Below, one piece after another: positions 32,348 to 41,188 of a DNA stretch of 46,525 bases (its first letter is position 1; every line of letters begins with the position of its first letter). This DNA comes from Candidatus Saccharimonadota bacterium (GTDB lineage Bacteria > Patescibacteriota > Saccharimonadia > Saccharimonadales > UBA4665): assembly GCA_028286385.1 (NCBI GenBank), contig JAQBRQ010000030.1, positions 1 to 46,525 of the forward strand, written 5' to 3'. The notes beneath the pieces are model-generated. The model saw only the letters and a list, made by a program, of their open reading frames with translations. It searched no databases and had not been told where the DNA came from. Made by a program: the position numbers and the translations under genes.

Positions 32348-32548
32348 ATGAAAGTCGCTGAAATCCGTAAGCTCAGTACCACTGACCTTACCAAGGAAAC
32401 TACCAAAACCCGCGAAGAAATCGCTGAGCTCAAGCGCCGCTTGCACCTCGGTGAAATCCAAAATGTCCGCATTATCCGTGGCAAACGCAAAGATTTAGCT
32501 CGCATGCTTACCGTACTCGGTGAAGCCCTAACTAAGGAGGCCAAATAA
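32348..32548 (+). CDS. rpmC: Ribosomal protein uL29
   Basis: Small helical protein at the exit-tunnel rim, 66 residues. The pattern EIRKLSTTDLTKE and RRLHLGEIQNVRIIRGKRKDLARM marks the family. Preceded by GGAGG within the end of rplP. Confidence 0.95.
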   Translation: MKVAEIRKLSTTDLTKETTKTREEIAELKRRLHLGEIQNVRIIRGKRKDLARMLTVLGEALTKEAK

Positions 32549-32549
32549 T

Positions 32550-32900
32550 ATGGCAAAACAAATTACCGGTGTCGTATCCTCCAATAAGGGTGACAAGACC
32601 ATCGTCGTAACTGTCCAGGTTCGCAAGACTCATCCGTTGTACCGTAAACAGTACACCGTAACGAGTAAGTTCATGGCGCACGACGAAAAGAACGAAGCTG
32701 AAGTTGGCGACAAGGTTTCTATCGTAGAAACTCGTCCAATAAGCGCTCGTAAGCACCACATTTTGGAGCGCATCATCCAGAAACCTGTACTCCGCGAAGA
32801 TTCACTTCAGCTCACTAAGGCCGTAGACGAAGCAGCCCAGCCTGCTAGCAAATCTAAGGCAGTTGCCGAAGATGCAGAAACGAGCGAGGGAGAAGCGTAA
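32550..32900 (+). CDS. rpsQ: Ribosomal protein uS17 with C-terminal extension
   Basis: 16S rRNA-binding OB-fold protein. Residues about 1-85 are the family domain ([51 protein letters not shown]); about 30 added residues are Ala/Ser/Glu/Lys-rich and probably disordered. Total 116 residues against about 85 usually. Confidence 0.96.
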   Translation: MAKQITGVVSSNKGDKTIVVTVQVRKTHPLYRKQYTVTSKFMAHDEKNEAEVGDKVSIVETRPISARKHHILERIIQKPVLREDSLQLTKAVDEAAQPASKSKAVAEDAETSEGEA

Positions 32901-33268
32901 TGATCCAACAAGAATCACGCCTTATCGTTTGCGACAACAGCGGTGCCAAAGAAATTCTTTGCATTCGTGTTCTTGGCGGCAGCCGCAGGCGCTACGCTGG
33001 CGTTGGTGATGTTATCGTCGCTACTGTTAAGCAAGCTGCTCCTAACGGCGGCGTCAAGAAAAAGTCTGTTATCCGCGCGGTCGTTGTTCGTACCCGCAAC
33101 ACCATTCGTCGCAAAGACGGCTCAACCATCAAGTTTGATGACAATGCCGCCGTCGTTATCGGCGACGATAAGCTACCAAAGGGTACTCGTATTTTTGGTC
33201 CAGTTCCTCGCGAACTTCGTGACCAGGGCTACGCTAAGATTGTGTCACTCGCACCGGAGGTATTATAA
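32900..33268 (+). CDS. rplN: Ribosomal protein uL14
   Basis: Large-subunit protein forming an intersubunit bridge and the site of silencing factor RsfS; 122 residues. [38 protein letters not shown] and the C-terminal [24 protein letters not shown] are diagnostic. TAATG overlaps on both sides. Confidence 0.98.
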   Translation: MIQQESRLIVCDNSGAKEILCIRVLGGSRRRYAGVGDVIVATVKQAAPNGGVKKKSVIRAVVVRTRNTIRRKDGSTIKFDDNAAVVIGDDKLPKGTRIFGPVPRELRDQGYAKIVSLAPEVL

Positions 33269-33609
33269 TGAATACTGCAACCACTAAGATCTTTAAGATC
33301 CGTCTCAAAAAGGGTGATACTGTCATCGTTCTAGCTGGCAAATACAAAGGTAAGACTGGCAAAGTTACCACCGTCCATCCTAAAGAAAACAAGGTTACCG
33401 TAGAAGGTATCAACATTGTTAAGAAGCACGTTAAGCCAAACCAGGCGCACCCGCAAGGTGGCATCATTGAGCTTACAAAGCCTATGTGGGTTAGCAAGGT
33501 TGCAATCGTCGAACCAACTAGCAAAAAAGCCAGTCGTATTGGATTCTCAATCGACAAAGATGGCACTAAGACTCGAGTCTTTAAGAAGACCGGAAAGGAG
33601 ATTAAGTAA
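33268..33609 (+). CDS. rplX: Ribosomal protein uL24
   Basis: Large-subunit assembly-initiator with a KOW motif; 113 residues. KIRLKKGDTVIVLAGKYKGKTGKV and INIVKKHVKPNQAHPQGGIIE identify it. Coupled to rplN and rplE by TAATG. Confidence 0.97.
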   Translation: MNTATTKIFKIRLKKGDTVIVLAGKYKGKTGKVTTVHPKENKVTVEGINIVKKHVKPNQAHPQGGIIELTKPMWVSKVAIVEPTSKKASRIGFSIDKDGTKTRVFKKTGKEIK

Positions 33610-34220
33610 TGGCTACTGCAACTAAAACTACCGCAACAAAAACCGCTAAACCAGCGAAGACTACCAGCACCGGCGCTCGTCTCCGAGTACAGTATAACGA
33701 TGCCTTGGCTGCCGAGCTCATTAAAGAACTTGGTTTGACCAACGCGCACCAAGCACCTAAGCTCGAAAAAGTCATCGTAAACATCGGTCTCGGCAAAGCC
33801 AAAGACGATAAGAAGATGATGGAAGTCGCTGCTAACACCCTCCGCAAGATTACCGGCCAACAGCCAATGGAAACCTTCGCTAAGAACTCTATCGCTGGCT
33901 TCAAGCTTCGCGAAGGTAATAAAATTGGTCTCAAAGTAACCCTCCGCGGCGAAAAGATGTACGAATTCACCGACCGCCTCATTTCGATTGTATTGCCTCG
34001 CCTCCGTGACTTCCACGGCGTCAGCTTAAAAGCTTTTGACAAGCAGGGTAACTACAGCCTCGGCCTTATCGACCAATCCGTCTTCCCTGAACTGAGTTTT
34101 GAAGAAACCACGACCATACATGGTTTGCAGGCTGTGTTCGTAATTAAGTGCCAAGAGCCGGCACACGCAAAAGCATTGCTCGAGAAATTCGGCATGCCAT
34201 TCGAGAAGGAGAACAAGTAA
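33609..34220 (+). CDS. rplE: Ribosomal protein uL5 with N-terminal extension
   Basis: 5S rRNA-binding central-protuberance protein, 203 residues against about 180. The first about 25 residues are Thr/Ala/Lys-rich and added; the family domain follows ([36 protein letters not shown]-type loop read here as [13 protein letters not shown]). No upstream-start artefact: the ATG lies in the rplX stop codon (TAATG). Confidence 0.97.
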   Translation: MATATKTTATKTAKPAKTTSTGARLRVQYNDALAAELIKELGLTNAHQAPKLEKVIVNIGLGKAKDDKKMMEVAANTLRKITGQQPMETFAKNSIAGFKLREGNKIGLKVTLRGEKMYEFTDRLISIVLPRLRDFHGVSLKAFDKQGNYSLGLIDQSVFPELSFEETTTIHGLQAVFVIKCQEPAHAKALLEKFGMPFEKENK

Positions 34221-34221
34221 T

Positions 34222-34491
34222 ATGGCACGTAAATCCAACATTGCCCGCGATAAAAAGCGCATCAAAATGATCGAGAAGTACGCGGTTCGACGCGCTGAAC
34301 TCAAAGAGCTCGGCGACCTGGAAGGTTTAGCTAAGTTGCCACGCAACAGCTCACCAACCCGCCGCACTAACCGATGCATCGAAACCGGACGTCCACGTGC
34401 TTACATGCGCCAGTTCGGCCTCAGCCGTATTAGCTTCCGTGAACACGCAAGCAAGGGCGAAATCCCTGGCATAACGAAATCGAGCTGGTAG
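34222..34491 (+). CDS. rpsN: Ribosomal protein uS14, zinc-free long form
   Basis: Small-subunit head protein. At 89 residues it is the long form without the CxxC zinc ribbon; the ending [25 protein letters not shown] keeps a single Cys. This form is common in other phyla but fits the zinc-free beta' and L36 in this window. Confidence 0.96.
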   Translation: MARKSNIARDKKRIKMIEKYAVRRAELKELGDLEGLAKLPRNSSPTRRTNRCIETGRPRAYMRQFGLSRISFREHASKGEIPGITKSSW

Positions 34492-34501
34492 GAGATATAA
34501 T

Positions 34502-34909
34502 ATGAGTACAACCACAACCGACCCAATCGCAGACATGCTTACCCGCATCCGTAACGCTATCCTCGTGCGCAAACACGAAGTTAGCTTGCCGCACTCAACA
34601 ATCAAAGAAGCTGTTGCTCGCTTACTCAAAGAAAACAATTTCGTTGATAATGTTTCTGTCAGCGACAACAAAGATGCTCCTGGTAAAACTCTGGTCGTTA
34701 AGATCAACAGCGAAACCAGCAGCGCCCGCATCAGCGAAATCGTTCGCCTCAGCAAGCCCGGCCGTCGCTACTACGTTAACTCCAAGGAAATCCCTGTTGT
34801 AAAGCGTGGTCGCGGTATCGTAATCATCTCTACCAGCAAAGGTTTGATGACCGGTAACAAAGCCAAGACCGAACATATCGGTGGCGAATTAATTTGTAAA
34901 GTTTACTAG
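34502..34909 (+). CDS. rpsH: Ribosomal protein uS8
   Basis: 16S rRNA central-domain protein and, in E. coli, repressor of the spc operon; 135 residues. DPIADMLTRIRNAI and the C-terminal RGIVIISTSKGLMTGNKA (family GxGxxIxSTSxGxMT) are clear. Confidence 0.97.
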   Translation: MSTTTTDPIADMLTRIRNAILVRKHEVSLPHSTIKEAVARLLKENNFVDNVSVSDNKDAPGKTLVVKINSETSSARISEIVRLSKPGRRYYVNSKEIPVVKRGRGIVIISTSKGLMTGNKAKTEHIGGELICKVY

Positions 34910-34933
34910 AGAAAGAATTAAGGAAATAATACT

Positions 34934-35473
34934 ATGAGCCGAGTAGGAAAACTGCCGATCGCAATCCCGAGCGGTGTGACAATCACTATCGAGCCATCTG
35001 AAATTACTGTTGCAGGCAGCAAAGGAACTCTCAAGCAGTTCACGATGCCCGACATTACAGTAACCCAGGAAGGCACAGAACTAATCGTAAGCCGCGCCAA
35101 TGACGAGCCGAAGATTCGTGCCAAACACGGTCTGATGCGCGCCCTGATCAATAACATGGTCACTGGCGTTACCACCGGTTTTAGCAAGAAGCTGGAAATC
35201 AACGGTGTTGGTTACCGCGTTGCAGCTCAAGGTGCCAACCTCAAGTTAAACTTAGGTTTCTCGCACGACGTTATCTTTAGCGTCCCAGCTGGTGTCACTA
35301 CCGCAATCGATCAGAATACTATTACTGTCACCGGTATCAGCAAGCAGCAGGTTGGACAGGTTGCTGCCGAAATCCGTGCACTAAAGAAGCCAGAACCTTA
35401 CAAGGGCAAGGGCATTAAGTACGAAGGTGAACGCATTATCCGTAAATCTGGTAAGAGCGGTAAGGATAAATAA
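34934..35473 (+). CDS. rplF: Ribosomal protein uL6
   Basis: Large-subunit protein near the sarcin-ricin loop, 179 residues with two duplicated domains. SRVGKLPIAIPSGV, the domain junction LEINGVGYRVAAQG, and the C-terminal PEPYKGKGIKYEGERI RKSGKSGK region identify it. Preceded by AAGGAAAT. Confidence 0.97.
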   Translation: MSRVGKLPIAIPSGVTITIEPSEITVAGSKGTLKQFTMPDITVTQEGTELIVSRANDEPKIRAKHGLMRALINNMVTGVTTGFSKKLEINGVGYRVAAQGANLKLNLGFSHDVIFSVPAGVTTAIDQNTITVTGISKQQVGQVAAEIRALKKPEPYKGKGIKYEGERIIRKSGKSGKDK

Positions 35474-35474
35474 T

Positions 35475-35834
35475 ATGAGTAAAATTTTAGCACGCAAATT
35501 ACACAATCGCGCTCAGCGCAAAGGCCGCATTCGTTCTGTCGTTAGCGGCACTGCAACGCGTCCGCGCCTGAGTGTTTTCATCAGCAACATGCACATTACC
35601 GCGCAGTTGATTGATGATACCTCCCACAAAACACTTGGTTACGTTTCTACCGTTGGTCAGAAGAGCCTTACAGGCACCATGACCGAAAAAGCTACGTGGG
35701 CCGGCACTGAAATCGCCAAGCAAGCAAAGGCTGCAAAGATTAAGGCTGTAGTATTCGATCGCGGTGGCAAATTGTACCATGGTCGCGTAGCAGCTTTGGC
35801 TGACGCAGCTCGTAAAGCAGGACTGGAGTTCTAA
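35475..35834 (+). CDS. rplR: Ribosomal protein uL18
   Basis: 5S rRNA-binding protein, 119 residues. RAQRKGRIRSVVSGTATRPRL and the C-terminal FDRGGKLYHGRVAALADAARKAGLEF are diagnostic. The ATG at 35475 is chosen over an upstream in-frame ATG at 35427 inside rplF. Confidence 0.97.
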   Translation: MSKILARKLHNRAQRKGRIRSVVSGTATRPRLSVFISNMHITAQLIDDTSHKTLGYVSTVGQKSLTGTMTEKATWAGTEIAKQAKAAKIKAVVFDRGGKLYHGRVAALADAARKAGLEF

Positions 35835-35835
35835 T

Positions 35836-36432
35836 ATGGCAGATCAGAATCAGAGTCAAAAACCTGGTGAACGACGTAATCGTCGTCCAGAAGTACAGCA
35901 AGAAGAAAAGCAGTACGATGAGCGCACACTGCACATCGACCGCGTTGCCCGCGTTGTTAAAGGCGGCCGTCGCTTCCGTTTTCGCGCACTCGTTGTCGTC
36001 GGAGACCGCAAGCACAAAGTTGGTGTTGGTACCGCAAAAGGTGCTGACGTAACCGCTGCTATCACCAAAGCAACCGAAGTCGCTAAGAAGAACTTCATCA
36101 CTGTTTCTCTGTACAAGGGAACGTTGCCACACGAAGTTGAGAAGAAAGTTTCTGGCGCGCACATTCTACTAAAGCCAGCTAGCGCTGGTACCGGCTTGAT
36201 CGCTGGTGGTGTTGTCCGAACAATCCTCGAAGTTGCTGGCGTTAAAAACGCCCTCAGCAAGTCACTTGGTTCAACCAACAAGACCAACACCGCCTACGCT
36301 ACAATCGAAGCTCTAGAAAGCTTAGTGCCTGCCAGCAAGTGGGTTACCACCGTTGCTAAGCCAAAGAAAGAAGCAGCTAAAAAGCCTGCAGCAGCTCCAA
36401 AGGCCGAAAAAGCAGAAAAGGTTAAAGCATAA
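35836..36432 (+). CDS. rpsE: Ribosomal protein uS5
   Basis: Small-subunit fidelity protein, 198 residues. The double-stranded-RNA-binding part (VARVVKGGRRFRFRALVVVGD, GVGTAKGADVTAAITKA) and the S5 fold domain (VRTILEVAGVKNALSKSLGS) are present, with an added Lys/Ala/Pro tail of about 25 residues. In most bacteria rpmD comes next; here rplO overlaps its stop directly. Confidence 0.97.
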   Translation: MADQNQSQKPGERRNRRPEVQQEEKQYDERTLHIDRVARVVKGGRRFRFRALVVVGDRKHKVGVGTAKGADVTAAITKATEVAKKNFITVSLYKGTLPHEVEKKVSGAHILLKPASAGTGLIAGGVVRTILEVAGVKNALSKSLGSTNKTNTAYATIEALESLVPASKWVTTVAKPKKEAAKKPAAAPKAEKAEKVKA

Positions 36433-36914
36433 TGAAATATCACGAATTACAGACAATCACCCCTAAAAAAGGCAATCGCGTTGGTCGCGGTATTGCAGCC
36501 GGACAGGGTAAAACTGCTGGTCGCGGTACCAAGGGACAAAAGTCCCGTACCGGTTCAAGCGCGAAGCCAGGTTTTGCCGGTGGCCAAAATCCACTCATGC
36601 AAAAACTACCTAAGTTGCCTGGTTTTACCAGCCACAAAACTCCAGCCGAAAACATCTACACTGGCCAACTGGAACAATTCAGCGGCAAAACTGTCGATGC
36701 CAACGTACTTGCCGAAGCTCGCTTAATCAGCAACCCATTCGTAACGGTCAAACTGATTGTTAAAGGTGAACTGACTAAGAAAGTTACCGTCAAGCTACCA
36801 AACGCCAGCAAGTCAGCTATCGCAGCCGTCGAAGCCGCTGGTGGCACGTTCGAACCAACTGCACGCCTGAGCCGTCCTAAGACGAGCACCAAGCCAAGCA
36901 AAACCGACAAATAG
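36432..36914 (+). CDS. rplO: Ribosomal protein uL15
   Basis: Large-subunit assembly protein, 160 residues. MKYHELQTITPKKGNRVGRG, GKTAGRGTKGQKSRTG and FAGGQNPLMQKLPKLPGF are diagnostic. It starts in the rpsE stop codon (TAATG), so the rpmD (uL30) gene is truly absent from its usual place. The spc block ends here; an ABC transporter gene, not secY, follows. Confidence 0.97.
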   Translation: MKYHELQTITPKKGNRVGRGIAAGQGKTAGRGTKGQKSRTGSSAKPGFAGGQNPLMQKLPKLPGFTSHKTPAENIYTGQLEQFSGKTVDANVLAEARLISNPFVTVKLIVKGELTKKVTVKLPNASKSAIAAVEAAGGTFEPTARLSRPKTSTKPSKTDK

Positions 36915-36967
36915 TCGCACGCTTCTACTATCCGACCAGGACGCTTGTCCACTCACAACCAGCAAGG

Positions 36968-36973
36968 TACTAT
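36968..36973 (+). promoter_or_regulatory. -10 box of the ABC transporter gene
   Basis: TACTAT ends 7 nt before the ATG at 36981, predicting a leaderless transcript. Confidence 0.4.
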
Positions 36974-36980
36974 TAAGGCA

Positions 36981-38768
36981 ATGAGCCAAAATCAAATACA
37001 GCGCGATAGGCATGTCAATCGTGCGATTCATCGCTTGTTTTGGCGCGCCATGCTTCATGCCAAGGGCCACTCTGCGGTTGCCGCACTGCTGCACCCACCG
37101 GCATTTTTTATAGCCAATATTTTTGTGCCGTTGCAGATAGCCTACGCTATCCAGGCCACTATACATAAAGATATCCCGCTAGTTCAGCACTATGTTTGGA
37201 TTATCGTACTGGCTACCGTCGTCTCTAATGCGATACTGGCATTTGCCACTTCATCGTTTAATCGCAGTGGTGCGTATGGTTGTAGCTTCGTGCAACGAGA
37301 AATATTTGCGAATTATCTCGCGAAAGATTACGACTTTTACGCCAATAATCATATCGGCGCCCTCGGCACCCAGGCAGCCAGAGTTCGCGACGCTTTTAGC
37401 GATTACAACCGAATTGTTCTCTTTGAGATTCCAAAAGTAACCGTCATGGTGGTCGCCGGTTTAGCGGTACTGGCCACTCTTTCACCTACGCTCGCAGGCC
37501 TAACACTGCTTTGCATAAGTGTGATTTTTGGCTTTACGCTTGCTATCGGTCGATTTCGGCTGCGGTACCGTCGTGCTGTTAGCCAATCAAGCAGTGCCCT
37601 GGCTGGCGTACTCGGCGATGCGCTGTCGCATGCGACAGCGGTAAAGACGTTCGCCCAAGAGCCGTATGAGCAACAAAGGCTAAACCGTCCGCTACTGAAC
37701 TGGCAGCGAGCGCAGCTCAAGGCTTGGGACTCCTTTACACCAGCAAATATTGTACGGACAATGACCCTATCGATTGCCATGGGATTGTTGTTATTGGCAT
37801 CAGCGCATCTGTATATCGACGGTGCTATATCTATAGCTGTCGTAGCTCTTGTGCAGCTGTACATCGTTCGACTGATCAACACCACAATTGAGATTGGTGA
37901 AATAATTAAATTGTATGAAAATGTAATGAGTACGGCTTACCAGTCGGTCGCGACCATGCTTGTCCCGAGTACAATTAAAGACCGGACGTCGCCGCTACAG
38001 TTGCCAGAGCAAAGTTCGTACGAGTTAAACTTTGAAAATGTTAACTATAGCTACCCAGAAGCCAAGGGTAGAAGTGCGATAGATAACTTTTCGTTGCATA
38101 TCAAAGACGGTGAAAAAATCGGCCTTATAGGGTATTCTGGTGGCGGCAAAACAACCATCACTAAATTATTGCTCCGTTTTATGGATATAGATGACGGCTC
38201 AATTACGGTGAACGGTATTGATATTCGCGAGATAAGCCAGGCAAAGCTGCGCGGTCTGATCGCCTACGTGCCGCAGGAGCCTCTGCTTTTCCACCGTTCA
38301 ATCAAGGAGAATATTGCCTACGGACGCCCTGAAGCATCCGACGGAGCTATCAAAAAAGCCGCAGAAACCGCCTATGTTGATGAGTTCGCAAAGCATTTGC
38401 CGGGTGAATACGAATCGATGGTTGGCGAACGCGGCGTTAAATTATCGGGAGGCCAACGGCAACGAATTGCCATTGCAAGAGCGCTGCTCAAAGACGCGCC
38501 AATACTGGTGCTCGACGAAGCAACCAGTGCGCTGGACAGTCAAAGTGAGCATTATATTCAGTCGGCTCTCTGGGAACTGATGAAAGACAGAACTGCAATC
38601 GTGATCGCCCATCGCCTAAGTACTATTCAGCATCTTGATCGAATTGTCGTAATTGACGAGGGACACATCGTTCAGATAGGTACCCATGCCGAGCTTCTCA
38701 AGAAGCCTAAGGGCATCTACGCCAAGCTATGGGCGCACCAGAGCGACGGCTACCTTGTTTCAGACTGA
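36981..38768 (+). CDS. ABC-type exporter, fused membrane and ATPase domains
   Basis: A 595-residue half-transporter of the MsbA/lipid-multidrug exporter type, working as a dimer in the cytoplasmic membrane. Residues about 35-330 hold six hydrophobic helices. The ATPase domain has Walker A GYSGGGKTT near 383, Q-loop YVPQEPLLFH, signature LSGGQRQR near 489, Walker B ILVLDEATSALD and the switch His in AHRLS. The ATG at 36981 is preferred over a TTG at 36945 because a -10 box ends 7 nt before it. The substrate is unknown. It lies between rplO and secY, an unusual location. Confidence 0.93.
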   Translation: MSQNQIQRDRHVNRAIHRLFWRAMLHAKGHSAVAALLHPPAFFIANIFVPLQIAYAIQATIHKDIPLVQHYVWIIVLATVVSNAILAFATSSFNRSGAYGCSFVQREIFANYLAKDYDFYANNHIGALGTQAARVRDAFSDYNRIVLFEIPKVTVMVVAGLAVLATLSPTLAGLTLLCISVIFGFTLAIGRFRLRYRRAVSQSSSALAGVLGDALSHATAVKTFAQEPYEQQRLNRPLLNWQRAQLKAWDSFTPANIVRTMTLSIAMGLLLLASAHLYIDGAISIAVVALVQLYIVRLINTTIEIGEIIKLYENVMSTAYQSVATMLVPSTIKDRTSPLQLPEQSSYELNFENVNYSYPEAKGRSAIDNFSLHIKDGEKIGLIGYSGGGKTTITKLLLRFMDIDDGSITVNGIDIREISQAKLRGLIAYVPQEPLLFHRSIKENIAYGRPEASDGAIKKAAETAYVDEFAKHLPGEYESMVGERGVKLSGGQRQRIAIARALLKDAPILVLDEATSALDSQSEHYIQSALWELMKDRTAIVIAHRLSTIQHLDRIVVIDEGHIVQIGTHAELLKKPKGIYAKLWAHQSDGYLVSD

Positions 38769-38784
38769 CACTTTATGCCATAAT
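38755..38784 (+). promoter_or_regulatory. Promoter of the orphan gene at 38794
   Basis: TTGTTT (38755-38760), 18 nt and CATAAT (38779-38784) at the end of the transporter gene. Start expected near 38791, 3 nt before the ATG. Confidence 0.5.
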
Positions 38785-38793
38785 GTTGGCAAT

Positions 38794-39117
38794 ATGATAC
38801 ACAGCCTTTTTACTGGTATGAGAGATCGGGAAACAGGCACCAGGTATCTTGTGGTGGTGCCTCCTTTTGAAAGCGAAGAGGTAGCGCATAAGGTTGCTGC
38901 TGAACTCGGCGCTAAGAAGGTAGAGTCTGATGAGGATCGAAGCGTTATTTCTATAGGTCCAACAGTGCTTTCTGACAGAGCACTCTGGCAGCGTGGGGCT
39001 GAGGCTATTCGATATGCCGGACATGCCGTGGATCCGATGATTTCTACGACTGAGTACGTCAGCTCCGAAATGTTAGCGTTGTGGCTGCATCAGGCAGCTC
39101 AAATGCGCGATCGATAA
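38794..39117 (+). CDS. Hypothetical protein (107 aa)
   Basis: A 107-residue soluble protein, not recognised. The start has hydrophobic TRYLVVVPPFESEEVAHKVAAELGAKKV, suggesting a beta-alpha unit, followed by SVISIGPTVLSDRALWQRGAEAI and a helical C-terminus. The ATG at 38794 is preferred to upstream in-frame starts inside the transporter gene because of the promoter spacing. It separates the transporter gene from secY. Confidence 0.68.
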   Translation: MIHSLFTGMRDRETGTRYLVVVPPFESEEVAHKVAAELGAKKVESDEDRSVISIGPTVLSDRALWQRGAEAIRYAGHAVDPMISTTEYVSSEMLALWLHQAAQMRDR

Positions 39118-39166
39118 CGCACATAATTCGGTTAAAAGTGAAATAAGCTTCACCAAGCTAGCTGTT

Positions 39167-39177
39167 TATGGCATACT
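39167..39177 (+). promoter_or_regulatory. secY promoter, extended -10
   Basis: TATGGCATACT holds a TGn extension and CATACT (39172-39177), similar in form to the rpsJ promoter. Start expected near 39184, 30 nt before the ATG. Confidence 0.45.
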
Positions 39178-39213
39178 GGTTGTAATACTTGTAAGAGACC
39201 GATTGAGAGAGAC

Positions 39214-40710
39214 ATGAACTGGAAAATAATTGCGAAATCATTGACGCATAAAGATATGCGAGGGCGCGTTCTCGTTGTGCTGGGTATTTTGCTCGTTTTC
39301 CGTGTTCTGGCACATATTCCAGTGCCACTGGCTAATCCCGAAACCCTTCGCCAGGTCCTCGACAACTTGTTCAACTCCCAGAACACGCCACAACTGCTGA
39401 GCTTCATCAACGTCCTGTCTGGTGGCGCGCTGGCAAACTTCTCAATTATGATCGCCGGTCTGGGGCCGTACATTAACGCCTCAATCATCATGCAGCTGCT
39501 TACCAAGGCAATTCCGCAACTTGAAGCCCTCCGTAAGGAAGGCGAGTTTGGCCAAAAGAAGATCAACCAATACACTCGTATGTTAACGCTGCCGCTGGCA
39601 ATTATTCAGTCCATCGGCTCAATTTACCTCATCAAACAAGCCGCGCAATCTATCGGTGGTATTGGCGATATTACAGCCAATAGCACACCTGCTCAGTGGG
39701 TTCTGATGATTGCCGCTCTAACCGGTGGTTCAATGCTGCTTATGTGGCTCGGCGAACTGGTGACCGAACAAAGTGTCGGTAACGGTATTTCGCTGCTTAT
39801 TACCGTCGGTATCGTTAGCGGGTTACCTGGCCAGATTTCTAGTATTGTCAGTTCAGTTTTGGACGGCAAAGATCGCTGGGTGCTCTTCGGCCACAGCCTG
39901 CCCGTTAACAAGGGAGCACTGACGGTCGGTTTAATTATAGGTGCATCGGTGTTAGTGGTTACGTGGCTGGTGGTAATGCTCAACGAAGCGGCCCGTAAGC
40001 TAACTGTTAACTACGCCAAACGTGTGCAGGGTAACCGTACCTATGGCGGCATCACGACTGTCTTGCCGGTTAAGCTGATTACTGCTGGCGTGGTGCCAAT
40101 CATCTTCGCGGTAGCCTTCCTGAGTGTTCCGAGTTTTATCGGGCAACTACTCAGCACTCACAGCAGTCAACGATTGGCCGAGCTTGGCGCGCACCTAAGC
40201 CAATGGTTCCAGACTCCAACAGCTCAAACCTTTTCATCATTGGGCTGGCAAGCCTTTATCTATCCCGTAACCTATTTCCTTCTGGTCTTTACCTTCACGT
40301 TTTTCTACACCAGCATCACCTTTAACTCGCAGGAGATCGCCGAGAACTTGCAGAAGCAGGGTGGATTCATTGAAGGCATCCGTTCCGGTCAGCAAACCGA
40401 AAAGTACCTGACTACGACGATTAACCGCCTAACCTTCTTTGGAGCCATGAGCCTGGGATTGCTGGCACTGTTCCCAATCATTGCCCAGCTGTTCATTACG
40501 GCTAGCATTAGCCTTGGCGGCACCAGCGTGCTCATCTTGGTGTCGGTAGCCCTCCAGACGTTGCGTGCGGTTGAATCACGCGCTCTGATGGTCACCTACG
40601 ACCAGTACTCCCAACCTGACTTCTTCAACGACACGCAAATAGATGTTCCTGGCCAGCGCAGCCGCCTAAGTAGGCTTCGACCAGGCTTTGCCAAGCGGGG
40701 CAAGAAATAA
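39214..40710 (+). CDS. secY: Protein translocase subunit SecY
   Basis: Pore subunit of the Sec translocon in the cytoplasmic membrane. The 498-residue protein has the ten-helix pattern: RVLVVLGILLVFRVLAHIPVP at the first helix, the plug/second-helix region GGALANFSIMIAGLGPYINASIIMQLL, and the family motif QQTEKYL TTTINRLTFFGA. It is about 60 residues longer than usual, mainly in loops (around TNSTPAQ, and STHSSQRLAELGAHLSQ) and at the C-terminus. It is not joined to rplO; adk and map, usual neighbours, are absent downstream. Confidence 0.97.
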   Translation: MNWKIIAKSLTHKDMRGRVLVVLGILLVFRVLAHIPVPLANPETLRQVLDNLFNSQNTPQLLSFINVLSGGALANFSIMIAGLGPYINASIIMQLLTKAIPQLEALRKEGEFGQKKINQYTRMLTLPLAIIQSIGSIYLIKQAAQSIGGIGDITANSTPAQWVLMIAALTGGSMLLMWLGELVTEQSVGNGISLLITVGIVSGLPGQISSIVSSVLDGKDRWVLFGHSLPVNKGALTVGLIIGASVLVVTWLVVMLNEAARKLTVNYAKRVQGNRTYGGITTVLPVKLITAGVVPIIFAVAFLSVPSFIGQLLSTHSSQRLAELGAHLSQWFQTPTAQTFSSLGWQAFIYPVTYFLLVFTFTFFYTSITFNSQEIAENLQKQGGFIEGIRSGQQTEKYLTTTINRLTFFGAMSLGLLALFPIIAQLFITASISLGGTSVLILVSVALQTLRAVESRALMVTYDQYSQPDFFNDTQIDVPGQRSRLSRLRPGFAKRGKK

Positions 40711-40758
40711 GCAGTAGTCGCCCTTAGTTCTGTAAGAAGTTTTTATTCCACAAAACCC

Positions 40759-40788
40759 TTTACAAAACGTTGTGCAACCTGCTATAAT
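40759..40788 (+). promoter_or_regulatory. infA operon promoter
   Basis: TTTACA (40759-40764), 18 nt and TATAAT (40783-40788). Start expected near 40795, an 11-nt leader without Shine-Dalgarno sequence. It probably drives infA through rpsI. Confidence 0.75.
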
Positions 40789-40805
40789 TAATTCTTGTTA
40801 TATCT

Positions 40806-41027
40806 ATGGCAGTTAATAAAGAAGTAATCGAGCTTACGGGCGTAATTATTGAGACTCTTCCAGGGACTCAATTTCGAGTAGAGCTTGAAAACGGACATAA
40901 GATCATAGCCCACGTCGCCGGTAAGATGCGAAAGCATTTTATCAGAATTGTTCCCGGTGACACCGTTACGGTTGAGTTGACCCCTTACGATCTTACTAAG
41001 GGCAGAATCACCTATCGGAAAAGTTAA
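40806..41027 (+). CDS. infA: Translation initiation factor IF-1
   Basis: OB-fold factor that binds the A site during initiation; 73 residues. [24 protein letters not shown] and [33 protein letters not shown] match the family throughout. It is first in the infA-rpmJ-rpsM-rpsK-rpsD-rpoA-rplQ-rplM-rpsI block. Confidence 0.98.
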   Translation: MAVNKEVIELTGVIIETLPGTQFRVELENGHKIIAHVAGKMRKHFIRIVPGDTVTVELTPYDLTKGRITYRKS

Positions 41028-41071
41028 GTATCAAATAAAGCAGTGTGTCATTGCAGTAAAGGATGATCCGC

Positions 41072-41188
41072 ATGAAAGTGCGTGCAAGTGTTAAAAAAAT
41101 CAGTCCCGATGATAAGATTGTCCGCCGTAAAGGACGTCTTTATGTTATTAACAAGCTTAAACCTAAGCATAAGCAGAGGCAGGGATAA
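41072..41188 (+). CDS. rpmJ: Ribosomal protein bL36 without zinc ligands
   Basis: The smallest large-subunit protein, 38 residues: [11 protein letters not shown] at the start and PKHKQRQG at the end match the family. The usual zinc ligands (three Cys and one His) are reduced: the Cys positions read Ser11, Asp14 and Asn27, and only His33 remains. Preceded by AAAGGA. A 19-codon frame begins in its stop codon. Confidence 0.95.
   Translation: MKVRASVKKISPDDKIVRRKGRLYVINKLKPKHKQRQG

Noticed and set aside
33234-34016. A 260-codon minus-strand frame opposite rplX and rplE
   Set aside because: It mirrors two well-identified ribosomal genes, has low-complexity composition and no promoter or ribosome-binding site.
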